DNA of 64,000 bases, from positions 23,662-87,661 of the forward strand of contig JACPYM010000109.1 in NCBI GenBank assembly GCA_016196035.1. Reading direction: 5' to 3'. Source of the stretch: Acidobacteriota bacterium (GTDB lineage Bacteria; Acidobacteriota; Blastocatellia; RBC074). Of this stretch, positions 22,869 through 31,261 are shown one piece after another; the first letter of the stretch is position 1, and each line of letters begins with the position of its first letter. A program made the position numbers and the translations under genes. Under the pieces are notes generated by a model. That model saw only the letters and a list, made by a program, of their open reading frames with translations. It searched no databases and was not told the DNA's origin.

Positions 22869-23684
22869 GTGGAAAGACCGATTTATATTGTGGACGCTTT
22901 TACGAGCGAAGCGTTCAAAGGCAATCCGGCGGCGGTGTGTCCGCTCGACACCGCGCAACCGGTGGAATGGATGCAGCAAGTCGCCGCTGAGATGAACTTG
23001 TCAGAGACGGCCTTTCTCGTCCCGCGTGAAGCTGGCGACGGCTTCGAGCTGCGCTGGTTCACGCCCGCCATCGAAGTGCCGTTGTGCGGGCACGCCACGC
23101 TCGCCAGCGCGCATACGCTGTGGGAAACGGGCCGTCTGGCGGCAAATGCCGAAGCGCGCTTTCACACGCTGAGCGGCTGGTTGAGCGCCCGCCAAACGGC
23201 GCAAGGCATCGAGATGGATTTCCCGGCGATGCGGCTGGAAGAAATCGCCGCGCCGCCCGGCGTGGCGGAAGCGTTGCGCGCGACGCCGCACAGCGTTTGG
23301 CTGGTACGCGACCAACGCGATTTAGAAAAGAACTACCTGGTCGAACTGGGCGGCGAAGCCGAAGTCCGTGCCCTGCAACCCGATTTCAACTTGATGCGCC
23401 AACAGGTGAGCAAAGGCTTGATCGTCACCGCCCAAGCCGAAATGCCGGGCGTAGATTTCGTCTCGCGCTATTTCGCCACCTGGGCCGGCATTGACGAAGA
23501 CCCCGTGACCGGTTCGGCGCATTGCGCGCTGACGCCGTATTGGGTGAACAAGCTGCGCCGCCATGAACTGTTGGGCTATCAGGCTTCGGCGCGCGGCGGT
23601 TACGTGCGCGTCAACCTGGCTGGCGACCGTGTCGTGTTGGGCGGACAGGCTGTCACAGTGGTGCGCGGCAGCCTGTTGAGTTGA
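22869..23684 (+). CDS. PhzF-family isomerase/epimerase
   Basis: Same fold as diaminopimelate epimerase and PhzF of phenazine biosynthesis. Signs are YIVDAFTSEAFKGNPAAVC at the N-terminus, the catalytic-glutamate motif NLSETAFL, RWFTPAIEVPLCGHATLASA and GIDEDPVTGSAHCALTPYW. The GTG at 22869 is chosen for a GAGG site 6 bases upstream; another GTG 4 codons earlier overlaps the previous stop. No other phenazine genes are near, so the substrate is unknown. A dispersed repeat follows. Confidence 0.88.
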   Translation: MERPIYIVDAFTSEAFKGNPAAVCPLDTAQPVEWMQQVAAEMNLSETAFLVPREAGDGFELRWFTPAIEVPLCGHATLASAHTLWETGRLAANAEARFHTLSGWLSARQTAQGIEMDFPAMRLEEIAAPPGVAEALRATPHSVWLVRDQRDLEKNYLVELGGEAEVRALQPDFNLMRQQVSKGLIVTAQAEMPGVDFVSRYFATWAGIDEDPVTGSAHCALTPYWVNKLRRHELLGYQASARGGYVRVNLAGDRVVLGGQAVTVVRGSLLS

Positions 23685-23758
23685 GTTGTGGAGCGAATTG
23701 CCCGTTTGCAGCAGAAGGCTTATTTCTAAAGAGTTTTACGGTCGGCAATCGGTAGGAA

Positions 23759-23940
23759 TTAGATCGGTTTTCACATCGGTGTATGGGAAAAGTCGCGCAG
23801 CGGGACAGTACCGCGCGCGTGAGCAAGCGGCGCGTCAAGCTTACGCCATTGGCTGAGTCGCCCAGGCGCCGCTTGCTTACGCGCGCGGTACTGTCCCGGC
23901 ACAACGCGCTCCCGTAAACGCAATTGCAAACCGCTCTAAA
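23759..23940. repeat. Dispersed hairpin element, copy B (TTAGA-CGG family)
   Basis: The most complete copy: outer ends TTAGATCGGTTTTCAC (from 23759) and the complement of TTTAGAGCGGTTTGCA (to 23940). Inner arms 23801-23833 and 23866-23898 share CGGGACAGTACCGCGCGCG. Confidence 0.88.
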
Positions 23941-23965
23941 TGAAAGCCAAACAAGAAACCGCAAA

Positions 23966-24454
23966 ATGAATCTTGATCATCTTAAAAAATTGCACGACAC
24001 CGTTGGACTTCTTCGGCAACGGGATGATGTGTTAGGAGTGATTCGAGGATTGAAAGAAAGCCTCAACCAGGCTCAGGAGGCCTTCGTTTGGTCATCGCTA
24101 AACTTAACCTCGCTACGAGGCGTGTTACCCGAACACATCAAATCAGGCTGGATCTTTGTACTAAAACCGGATGTCGGCTCAGGGTGTCATTATCATCCGA
24201 ATAGCGTCCAACACATGGTGATGCTCGAAGGAATGGGGAAATCGAAGGTGGCAGGAGTTACGAAAAGGATGATTCCGTTTGGGTCGCCGGATTTTTCACT
24301 GGATGAGAGTTGGCATGTAATAGGCGCGGGCTTGCCACACGAATTCTTCCCGGAAGAAAGCGCGATGGTTGTCATCTCATTTCATACCTGTGAAGCGCAT
24401 GAGTTGGAAGAAGTTGATTGCCAATCAGCCAAGCGCCGTTTATACGAGGGATAA
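23966..24454 (+). CDS. Cupin-like protein of unknown function
   Basis: The 162-residue product has a metal-binding-like cupin motif GSGCHYHPNSVQHMVMLEG (about residues 82-100) and a second strand set GLPHEFFPEESAMVVISFH (about 125-143). The N-terminal 40 residues are helical. ATG at 23966 is the start just past a dispersed repeat; an upstream in-frame start would lie within the repeat. The sequence is somewhat less GC-rich than neighbours. I do not recognise a specific substrate. Confidence 0.62.
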   Translation: MNLDHLKKLHDTVGLLRQRDDVLGVIRGLKESLNQAQEAFVWSSLNLTSLRGVLPEHIKSGWIFVLKPDVGSGCHYHPNSVQHMVMLEGMGKSKVAGVTKRMIPFGSPDFSLDESWHVIGAGLPHEFFPEESAMVVISFHTCEAHELEEVDCQSAKRRLYEG

Positions 24455-24513
24455 CCGACCCTTGGCTCTCAGTACTCGCCTGGACGATACCCGCATTCTT
24501 ACGCACAAGCACC

Positions 24514-24948
24514 ATGCAAAACGAATGGCAACGTGGCGCATACACCGTCAGCACTGATGCTGCGCGCTTGGATGTAAATCTGATCTACGACTTTCTCAGC
24601 ACACACGCGTATTGGGCCAAAGGGCGCACGCGCGCGGCGGTCGAGCGTTGCATCGCGCATTCGCTCGCGTTCGGCCTTTACCGGCAAGCGCAACAAATCG
24701 GCTTTGCCCGCGTCGTTACCGATTACGCAACCTTCGCCTATCTGGCCGATGTCTTCGTGCTGGAAGCAGAACGCGGGCGTGGCCTGGGCAAATGGCTGCT
24801 CGCCACCATCGTCGCACACCCGGAATTGCAAGGCTTGCGTCGTTGGTTGCTGGCGACACGCGACGCGCACGGACTCTATCAACAAGCCGGTTTTACGCCG
24901 CTCGCGCAACCCGACCGCTGGATGGAACGCTTCCACGAGCCCGTCTAG
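24514..24948 (+). CDS. GNAT-family N-acetyltransferase
   Basis: Acetyl-CoA-dependent acetyltransferase fold. Motif A is ADVFVLEAERGRGLGKWLLATIV (R-G-x-G-L/K, about residues 80-102), and the C-terminal HGLYQQAGFTPL helps close the substrate site. The ATG at 24514 gives a normal length (144 aa); upstream in-frame codons are not GNAT-like. The substrate is unknown. A second GNAT gene follows 36 bases later. Confidence 0.85.
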   Translation: MQNEWQRGAYTVSTDAARLDVNLIYDFLSTHAYWAKGRTRAAVERCIAHSLAFGLYRQAQQIGFARVVTDYATFAYLADVFVLEAERGRGLGKWLLATIVAHPELQGLRRWLLATRDAHGLYQQAGFTPLAQPDRWMERFHEPV

Positions 24949-24984
24949 CCGACCTAAAACGCCTGTGTTATCCTCTCGCGCCGT

Positions 24985-25512
24985 ATGAACGAACCCAACG
25001 AATTGCTCATCAGACCAGCGGTCGCTGCGGATGTGGAAACGCTGCTCGCCGTGGCCACGCGCACTTTTTATGACGCATTTGCGGCCACCAATACGCCCGC
25101 AAATATGCAGGCGTATATGTCCACTGCCTTCACCCTCGAACAATTCCAGCAAGAGTTGGCCGATCCTGACAGCACTTTTCTGCTCGCCGAACTGGCGGGC
25201 AGCGTAGTCGGTTACGCTAAGCTGATTCATAGCGCCGTGCCGGAATGCGTCACCGAACCCAGTGCAATTGAATTGTCACGCATCTACATTGATCAAACCG
25301 TCTTGGGCGCGGGCATTGGCCCGGCGTTGTTGCAATATTGTTTTGCCTTGGCGCGCCAGGCCGGTCATCGCGCCATGTTTCTGGGCGTGTGGGAGCACAA
25401 TCCGCGCGCGCAAGCGTTTTATCGCAAGTGGGGTTTCGAGCGCGTCGGCGAACACCTCTTTCAAATGGGCGACGACCCGCAAACCGATTGGTGGATGATG
25501 CGTTTGCTATAG
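24985..25512 (+). CDS. GNAT-family N-acetyltransferase (RimI-like)
   Basis: A second acetyltransferase of 175 residues. LIRPAVAADVETLLAVATRTF at the N-terminus, ELSRIYIDQTVLGAGIGPALLQYC as the acetyl-CoA-binding motif A, and VWEHNPRAQAFYRKWGFERVGEHLFQMGDD are typical of this family. Only moderately similar to the preceding GNAT, so not a recent tandem duplicate. The substrate cannot be told. Confidence 0.88.
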   Translation: MNEPNELLIRPAVAADVETLLAVATRTFYDAFAATNTPANMQAYMSTAFTLEQFQQELADPDSTFLLAELAGSVVGYAKLIHSAVPECVTEPSAIELSRIYIDQTVLGAGIGPALLQYCFALARQAGHRAMFLGVWEHNPRAQAFYRKWGFERVGEHLFQMGDDPQTDWWMMRLL

Positions 25513-25528
25513 CAATCGGCGACGAACT

Positions 25529-25639
25529 AACCACGGGGACACAGGGCGCACAGGAGAGCCTTTGAAATCGCTGGTATGGGCGCACGTCTATCTGCTATTC
25601 CCATTCGGATTGCCCAGGGTTCCCCGTGTCCCCGTGGTT
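25529..25639. repeat. Inverted repeat AACCACGGGGACAC
   Basis: Perfect 14-bp arms at 25529-25542 and 25626-25639 with further partial pairing inside. It occupies most of the gap between the GNAT and transporter genes. Confidence 0.7.
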
Positions 25640-25663
25640 GATCCCTCCTTCCGAGAATGACTT

Positions 25664-26101
25664 ATGAAAAGCGTCTTCCCGCTCTTGCTCGCGATTACCG
25701 GCGGTGTGCTCTATCACCTCGGCCAGAAGTCGGTGCCGCGCAGCGTCAGCCCGTTCGCCGCAATTTTGCTGGCGTATGCGGTTGGCAGTCTGTGTTGCGT
25801 GCTGGCGTTGGTGACTTTGCCGCAAGAGCGCCCCTTGCTGGCATCGTTGCTGGCATCGTTGCGCGCGGCGAATGGGGCAGTCGCCTTGATCGGGATTGGC
25901 GCGGTCGTCATCGAAATCGGTTTTCTCTTGGCCTATCGTGCCGGTTGGAACATCAGCACTGCCTCGGTATTGACGAATATCTCAGTCGCCTTGATCCTGT
26001 TACCCATCGGGGTGTTGCTGTTCAAAGAGCAACTTTCCTGGCGCAATGCAGTCGGCGTCGTGTGCTGTTTGTTGGGGCTGTATCTGTTGTCGCAAAAATA
26101 A
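25664..26101 (+). CDS. Small EamA/DMT-like membrane transporter (four helices)
   Basis: 145 residues with four to five hydrophobic segments (FPLLLAITGGVLYHLGQ, FAAILLAYAVGSLCCVLALV, AVALIGIGAVVIEIGFLLAY and NAVGVVCCLLGLYLLS). The last segment with LLFKEQLSWRNAVG has the drug/metabolite-transporter signature. Half-size, so it probably works as a dimer like small multidrug-resistance proteins. It is followed 25 bases later by a full-length EamA transporter, which suggests cotranscription. The substrate is unknown. Confidence 0.78.
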   Translation: MKSVFPLLLAITGGVLYHLGQKSVPRSVSPFAAILLAYAVGSLCCVLALVTLPQERPLLASLLASLRAANGAVALIGIGAVVIEIGFLLAYRAGWNISTASVLTNISVALILLPIGVLLFKEQLSWRNAVGVVCCLLGLYLLSQK

Positions 26102-26126
26102 TCCGCTCGCTGCTGAGACTTCGGCT

Positions 26127-27011
26127 ATGAATCAGGCTTACCTCGTCTGGCTCTTGCTGGGCGCAATCTGGGGCTCGACGTGGTTGTTCATCAAGATCGG
26201 CCTGCACGACCTGCCGCCGTTCACCTATGCCGGCTTGCGCTTTTTGATCGCCGGCTCATTGCTCTGGGGCATCGCTTTGCTGAAACGCCGCGCGTTGCCC
26301 AAACGCAGCGATTGGGCGATGTTGGTGTTCACCGGCACGCTCACCTTTGCGGTGAATTACGGTTTGGTCTTTTGGGGTGAGACGCGCATCTCGTCAGGCT
26401 TGGCGGCAGTGTTGCAAGCCATGATTCCAGCCTTTGCGATGTTCTTTGCCCACTGGTTATTGCCGGGCGAGCCGATTACGCCGCGCAAACTCGGCGGCGT
26501 CGCGCTGGGGCTGGCGGGCACGGCGTTGATCTTTTATAACCAACTCAGCTTCACGGGCGGCGCGGCGCTGGCCGGCAGCCTGGCGCTATTTTGCAGCACG
26601 CTCACAGCATCCTTTTCAGGCGTGCTGGTCAAAAAACACTTTCAACATCTCGCGCCCGAAGTGCTGGCCGCTTCGCAAACCAGTTGCGGCATCGTGCCCT
26701 TATTGGCGGCAGGCTGGTTGCTCGAAGGCAATCCGCTCAATATCCAATGGACGCGCGCGGCCCTTGGCTCGCTGTTGTATCTATCGTTGATTGGTTCGGC
26801 GCTCGCCTTTTTGTTGTTTTACTGGTTGGTGCAGCAAATGGAAATCACCAAGGTCTTATTGATTTCCCTCGTCACGCCCGTGCTGGCATTGCTGTTGGGC
26901 TGGGCGACCTTACACGAAGAATTGTCGTGGCGCGTCCTCTTGGGCAGCGCCGCGATCATCGCCGGTGTCGCGCTCATTTTGGTGCAGCGCAAAACAGTAC
27001 GGAGAGCGTGA
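26127..27011 (+). CDS. EamA-family (DMT) transporter
   Basis: About ten membrane helices in two EamA repeats (LLLGAIWGSTWLFIKIG in the first, LVTPVLALLLGWATLHEELSWRVLLG in the second). Probably exports a small metabolite. ATG 26127 is chosen because the upstream reading is not membrane-like. The last codons (KTVRRA and stop) are read from one arm of a perfect 30-bp hairpin repeat (26991-27020), so the natural C-terminus was replaced or extended by repeat insertion. Confidence 0.87.
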   Translation: MNQAYLVWLLLGAIWGSTWLFIKIGLHDLPPFTYAGLRFLIAGSLLWGIALLKRRALPKRSDWAMLVFTGTLTFAVNYGLVFWGETRISSGLAAVLQAMIPAFAMFFAHWLLPGEPITPRKLGGVALGLAGTALIFYNQLSFTGGAALAGSLALFCSTLTASFSGVLVKKHFQHLAPEVLAASQTSCGIVPLLAAGWLLEGNPLNIQWTRAALGSLLYLSLIGSALAFLLFYWLVQQMEITKVLLISLVTPVLALLLGWATLHEELSWRVLLGSAAIIAGVALILVQRKTVRRA

Positions 27012-27097
27012 GCGACCTGATCCTCGGCCATTGTGTCATTGGCTGCCAGCAAGCTTTACGCCAAGGCTCAGGTCGCTCACGCTCTCCGTACTGTTTT
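26991..27097. repeat. Hairpin repeat GAGAGCGTGAGCGACCTGA family, copy 1
   Basis: Arms 26991-27020 and 27068-27097 are perfect 30-bp complements. The left arm contains the stop codon of the EamA gene. Relatives: 44599-44699, with a more distant form at 54477-54563. Confidence 0.9.
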
Positions 27098-27146
27098 ATC
27101 CCGCTATCCCCCTCGTTGTTTATCGCTTTCAAATGGAGAAATCCTT

Positions 27147-29158
27147 ATGCGCATCCGTCTCGCTCTCTTTTTATGCCTGCTTGGCCTGTCAGCCTTTGCC
27201 GTCACCGCCCAACAAAACAACACCGAGCAAGTCCGCCCCATCCCACCGCCCGGCATCGCCGTGCCCGCCGCTGACCGCGTTGAATTGGAAACATCCATCG
27301 CCGCCTTGGGCCAAGAGATTGAAGCACTGCGTGTTGAACTGAAAAGCAAACCCGCGCTATTGGAACTGCTGCCCGACGTACAGATTTATCACAACGCGGC
27401 ACGTTACGCGCTGACGTACAACGAATTCTACAAACCCGAAGAGATCAAACTCGCCAAGACGCAATTGCAACAAGGCATGGCGCGCGCCCAAGCCTTGCGC
27501 GCGGGCAAACCCGAATGGACGACGCAAACGGGCTTGGTCGTGCGCGGTTACGTTTCAGACATTGACGGCAGCGTGCAGCCTTACGGCTTGGTCATCCCCG
27601 CGTCTTATCAACCACCGACGCCGCATCAGTTCCGACTGGACGCCTGGTTTCACGGACGCGGCGAGAATCTGACCGAACTCAACTTCATTGCCGACCGGCA
27701 AAAGAATGTAGGCCAATTCGCTCCGCCCAACGCCTTCGTGTTGCATCTTTACGGGCGCTATTGCAACGCCAACAAATTCGCGGGTGAGATAGATTTATTC
27801 GAAGCGTTGGCTGCCGTCCGCCAGCATTACCCGATTGACGAAAACCGCATCAGCGTGCGCGGCTTTTCGATGGGCGGCGCGGCGACCTGGCATATCGGCG
27901 CGCATTACGCCGGACTCTGGGCCGCCGTCGCGCCCGGCGCAGGTTTCGCCGAGACGCCGAATATGCGAAAGCAAATCCCGCCGACTGGCCGTGGTATTAG
28001 CAAAAGCTTTGGCATTGGTACAACGCGACTGATTACGCGCTGAACCTGTACAACACGGCAACGGTGGCCTACAGCGGCGAGATTGATAAACAGAAGCAAG
28101 CCGCCGACGTGATGGCGCGCGAACTCAAACGCGAAGGTCTCGAACTCACGCATCTGATCGGCCCACAAACCGAACACAAATATCACCCCGACACCAAGCT
28201 CGAACTCGACCGCCGCATTGACAGCATCGTCGCGCGTGGCCGCGACCCGCTGCCGCGCACGATCAAATTCACCACGTGGACGCTGCGTTACAACCAAATG
28301 CGCTGGGTGACGGTGGATGCCCTTGCTCAACATTGGGAACAAGCCCGCGTCGAAGCCGAAATCAAAGACGCCACCACCGTGCAGGTCAAAACGCAAAACG
28401 TCACTGCCCTAACGCTGACAATGCCGCCCGGCCTCTGCCCGCTCGACCTCGCCCGCAAACCCACTGTTGTGCTGGACGAACAACGGCTCGAAGCCGCGCC
28501 AGTTATGTCCGACCATTCATGGACAGCGCATTTCAGCAAACGCAACGGCAAGTGGCTGCCAATTGATAAGCCGGAAGAAGGACTGGCCAAACGCCACGGC
28601 TTGCAAGGCCCGATAGACGACGCCTTTCTGAGCAGCTTCGTGATGGTACGCCCGACCGGCAAACCCCAGCACGAACGCATCGGCGCATGGGCGCACAACG
28701 AATTGCAGCACGCGCTCACCCAATGGCGCGGCATGTTTCGCGGCGAAGCGCGCATCAAAGACGACACCACCATCACCGACACCGACATTGCCCACAGCAA
28801 CCTGATCCTCTGGGGCGATCCCGCCAACAACAAACTGCTCGCCCGCATTCTCGACAAACTGCCCATCCGCTGGGACGCGCAAACCCTCAAAATCGGCGAC
28901 CAAAGCTTCCCCGCCAATCAACACGCGCCAATCTTGATCTATCCCAATCCGCTCAACCCACAACGTTACGTCGTGCTCAACAGCGGCTTCACCTTCCGCG
29001 AAGCCGACTACCTGACCAACGCCCGCCAAGTCCCACGCTTGCCCGATTGGGCGGTGGTGGATGTCAGCGTCCCACCCGACCCACGTTTGCCAGGACGGGT
29101 TGCGGCGGCGAACTTTTTTGGGGAGCGGTGGGAATGGTTGCCTGTGCAAGCACGTTAG
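27147..29158 (+). pseudogene. Decayed alpha/beta-hydrolase (prolyl-oligopeptidase-type esterase), frameshift plus stop
   Basis: Two pieces of one protein: 27147-28043 with signal peptide and nucleophile elbow RGFSMGGAATW, and 28064-29158 in another frame with the continuation (VAYSGEIDKQKQAADVMA, then HLIGPQTEHKYHPDTK). In the second frame the homologous reading extends upstream through KLWHWYNATDYALNLY but meets TAG at 27998-28000 where a glutamate codon is likely. So there is both a reading-frame shift (about 27950-27990) and a nonsense codon. The natural length would be about 670 aa. The ATG at 27147 has a GGAGA site. The rest of the sequence is well preserved, so inactivation is recent, unless it reflects an assembly error. 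Confidence 0.8.
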
Positions 29159-29339
29159 CCGGAAGGCGTAAACCGGGAATAAGGGCATCCGCAGATTGCG
29201 CTAAAAGTGCCGAGCCGGTTGCCCGTGGCGGCTGTTGGCCCTTGCTGAAATGAAGACGTTCGCACATTATTTCGGCTCACAGCCACCAGCCATTCACGGT
29301 GGCGAACTCTCAAAACCTTGGTGCCCAGGAGAAACCGAA

Positions 29340-30560
29340 ATGACCAGCAAAAAGCGCTTGATCCTCATCGGTCTGTTGTTGAGCGCGTGCCTGATAGCCG
29401 TGACAACCGTGATCGCGCAACAACGCCGCAAACCTCGCCCTGCAACCCCGCCATCATCGCCTCCTCCTGCTCAGAGCAAGCCGCAAGATAAGCACTCCGT
29501 CGGAGACAAAATTTGTATTGATGTTTGGGGTGACGAGGGTGAGTTTTGCGGCATCATTGAGGAAATTACACCTGAAAGATATAAAGTGCAGATAACGACT
29601 GTATATGCAGGTCGTTGCCCCATCTTTCTTTTTCCCAGAAATGAATGCGAAATATTGGGAGCAACTTCTTGTTCCGGCGATAGACGGATTCGTCTTCGGG
29701 GATACAAGCAACAAGGTGAGGCCGGTGTCGGTGACTATGTATGGATTCCGAAATACTGTGATGGGTATGGTGCAAAACTCAAAGAGCAGAGAAGAATTGA
29801 AGAAGAAAGAAATAGGCTTGAAGCAGAGAGGGCTAGTAGGCTAGAAGCAGAGAGAAGAAGGGCTGAAGAAGAAACAAGAAGGACTGAGGAAGCTAAACTT
29901 GAAGCTGAGAAAGTAAGGATTGCGGACTCATTTGCTGCATCGCTAAAAAATTCTACCAACTCTATCGGTATTGAATTTGTTTTGATTGTGCCTGGTGCTG
30001 GCAGTAGCAATAACTTAATTCAAAAGCCTGCTAAACCGTTTTATATGGGTAAGCATGAAATAACTCAGAAGCAATGGCGTGAGGTTATGGGCAATAACCC
30101 GGCCCATTTCATTGGTGACGATTTACCTGTTGATTCTGTATCATTTAATGAGGCCAAAGAGTTTTGCAAGCAGTTGTCACAGATGACTGGACATGAATAC
30201 CGGCTGCCCACAGAAAACGAGTGGGAGTATGCTGCTGGAACAACCGGTGCAACCGCTGGCGATCTAAACGCTGTGGCTTGGCATGACGGCAACTCTAGCG
30301 GCAAAACACATCCGGTCGGGCAGAAGCGACCGAATGCGTTCGGACTTTTCGATATGTACGGTAATGTGTGGGAATGGTGTGAGGATTCCAGATATAGCTC
30401 CAGCACTTGCAGCACTTGCAAACCCGACCGGGTGCAGTGTGGAGGTTCTTGGTACGTCAGTTCAGGGAGCTTTAATTCCACCCTATGCCGCGGTAACAGA
30501 CCTGACGATCACAACTTTTATAGCGGCTTTCGAGTGGTTGTTTCTGCGAGGATTCAGTAG
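29340..30560 (+). CDS. Exported SUMF1/FGE-sulfatase-domain protein
   Basis: AGGAG site before ATG 29340. One N-terminal hydrophobic segment (LILIGLLLSACLIAVTTVIA) acts as a signal or anchor. Residues about 55-150 are an unrecognised small domain. Residues about 155-200 are a charged coiled coil (EEERNRLEAERASRLEAER). The C-terminal domain is a formylglycine-generating-enzyme fold: FYMGKHEITQKQWREVMG, PVDSVSFNEAKEFCKQL, YRLPTENEWEYAA, GLFDMYGNVWEWCED and GFRVVVSA. Whether it acts on sulfatases is unknown; most such domains in bacteria do not. The middle is AT-richer than its surroundings, hinting at transfer. Confidence 0.82.
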   Translation: MTSKKRLILIGLLLSACLIAVTTVIAQQRRKPRPATPPSSPPPAQSKPQDKHSVGDKICIDVWGDEGEFCGIIEEITPERYKVQITTVYAGRCPIFLFPRNECEILGATSCSGDRRIRLRGYKQQGEAGVGDYVWIPKYCDGYGAKLKEQRRIEEERNRLEAERASRLEAERRRAEEETRRTEEAKLEAEKVRIADSFAASLKNSTNSIGIEFVLIVPGAGSSNNLIQKPAKPFYMGKHEITQKQWREVMGNNPAHFIGDDLPVDSVSFNEAKEFCKQLSQMTGHEYRLPTENEWEYAAGTTGATAGDLNAVAWHDGNSSGKTHPVGQKRPNAFGLFDMYGNVWEWCEDSRYSSSTCSTCKPDRVQCGGSWYVSSGSFNSTLCRGNRPDDHNFYSGFRVVVSARIQ

Positions 30561-30625
30561 CCCTTGTCCTTTTGCCAACTTGCCTCGTACACTTTCGCCA
30601 GTGTCCGAAGTAAGGAGGAAAGACG

Positions 30626-30892
30626 ATTCTCATCACAATTGATTTGCCTGACGAAGTTTCCCAACGGCTGGAAAGACAGGCGCGGGCGCCGGGGACGACT
30701 ACGGCTGAAACTGTCGCCCGCTTGATTGAAGAGATTGAGGCCCCACATTTAACTGATGTCGTTCGGCAAATGCGGGTGGAAGGACTCTTTGCCAAACCGC
30801 CCGCCATCGTGCCGCCCTTACCGGCTGATTTCCAACCGATTCAAGTGCAAGGCCAGCCGCTGTCGGAAGTCATCATTGAGGAACGCCGCTAA
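30626..30892 (+). CDS. Antitoxin-like protein, apparently with non-standard start
   Basis: Small protein resembling ribbon-helix-helix VapB-type antitoxins: ITIDLPDEVSQRLERQA at the N-terminus, then an acidic/proline-rich tail (82-88 aa). A strong AAGGAGG site at 30612-30618 is followed by ACG (30623) and ATT (30626) in frame; the first ordinary start codon, TTG at 30644, is 25 bases away, and starting there would cut off the typical first beta strand. A start at ATT or ACG is therefore likely. No toxin gene follows intact; see the next entries. Confidence 0.5.
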   Translation: MLITIDLPDEVSQRLERQARAPGTTTAETVARLIEEIEAPHLTDVVRQMRVEGLFAKPPAIVPPLPADFQPIQVQGQPLSEVIIEERR

Positions 30893-30961
30893 TGGGCGTA
30901 CTTCGACGCTCTGCGGTTCGGCGCTTAACGCAGGGATTTTCCTCACGAGGAGAGATTGAAT

Positions 30962-31243
30962 ATGTTGACCACTATCGAAGCTGAAATTGATGTGAATGGA
31001 ACCGCCACCTTGCTGGAACCGCTCCGGCTAAAGAAAAAAAGCCGGGCGATCGTCACGTTGCTTGAGAGTAACGATGTTGCGCCAAAGCCGCTCAACGAAG
31101 AGGAAAACCGCTTGGCTGAAGAACGCTTCGCCCGCTGGATTGGCGCGGCAAACAGCGGCAATCCCAACTCAGCCGACAACGAACAGATTGATGCTGACCT
31201 TGCGCGTGAGTACGGGGCGACGCACGAAAACAACGAGAAATGA
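30962..31243 (+). CDS. Antitoxin-like protein (VapB/AF2212-type)
   Basis: 94 residues beginning MLTTIEAEIDVNGTATLLEP, typical of small beta-strand antitoxins that pair with PIN-domain toxins, followed by a helical acidic tail. ATG at 30962 has a GAGGAGAG site. A toxin would be expected to start at the end of this gene; ATGAGTTAT (31240-31248) begins like MSYLL of PIN toxins, but the frame is shifted after three codons and the sequence runs straight into the convergent secA-like gene, so the toxin is missing. Confidence 0.6.
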   Translation: MLTTIEAEIDVNGTATLLEPLRLKKKSRAIVTLLESNDVAPKPLNEEENRLAEERFARWIGAANSGNPNSADNEQIDADLAREYGATHENNEK

Positions 31244-31261
31244 GTTATTGCTGGCTATCAA

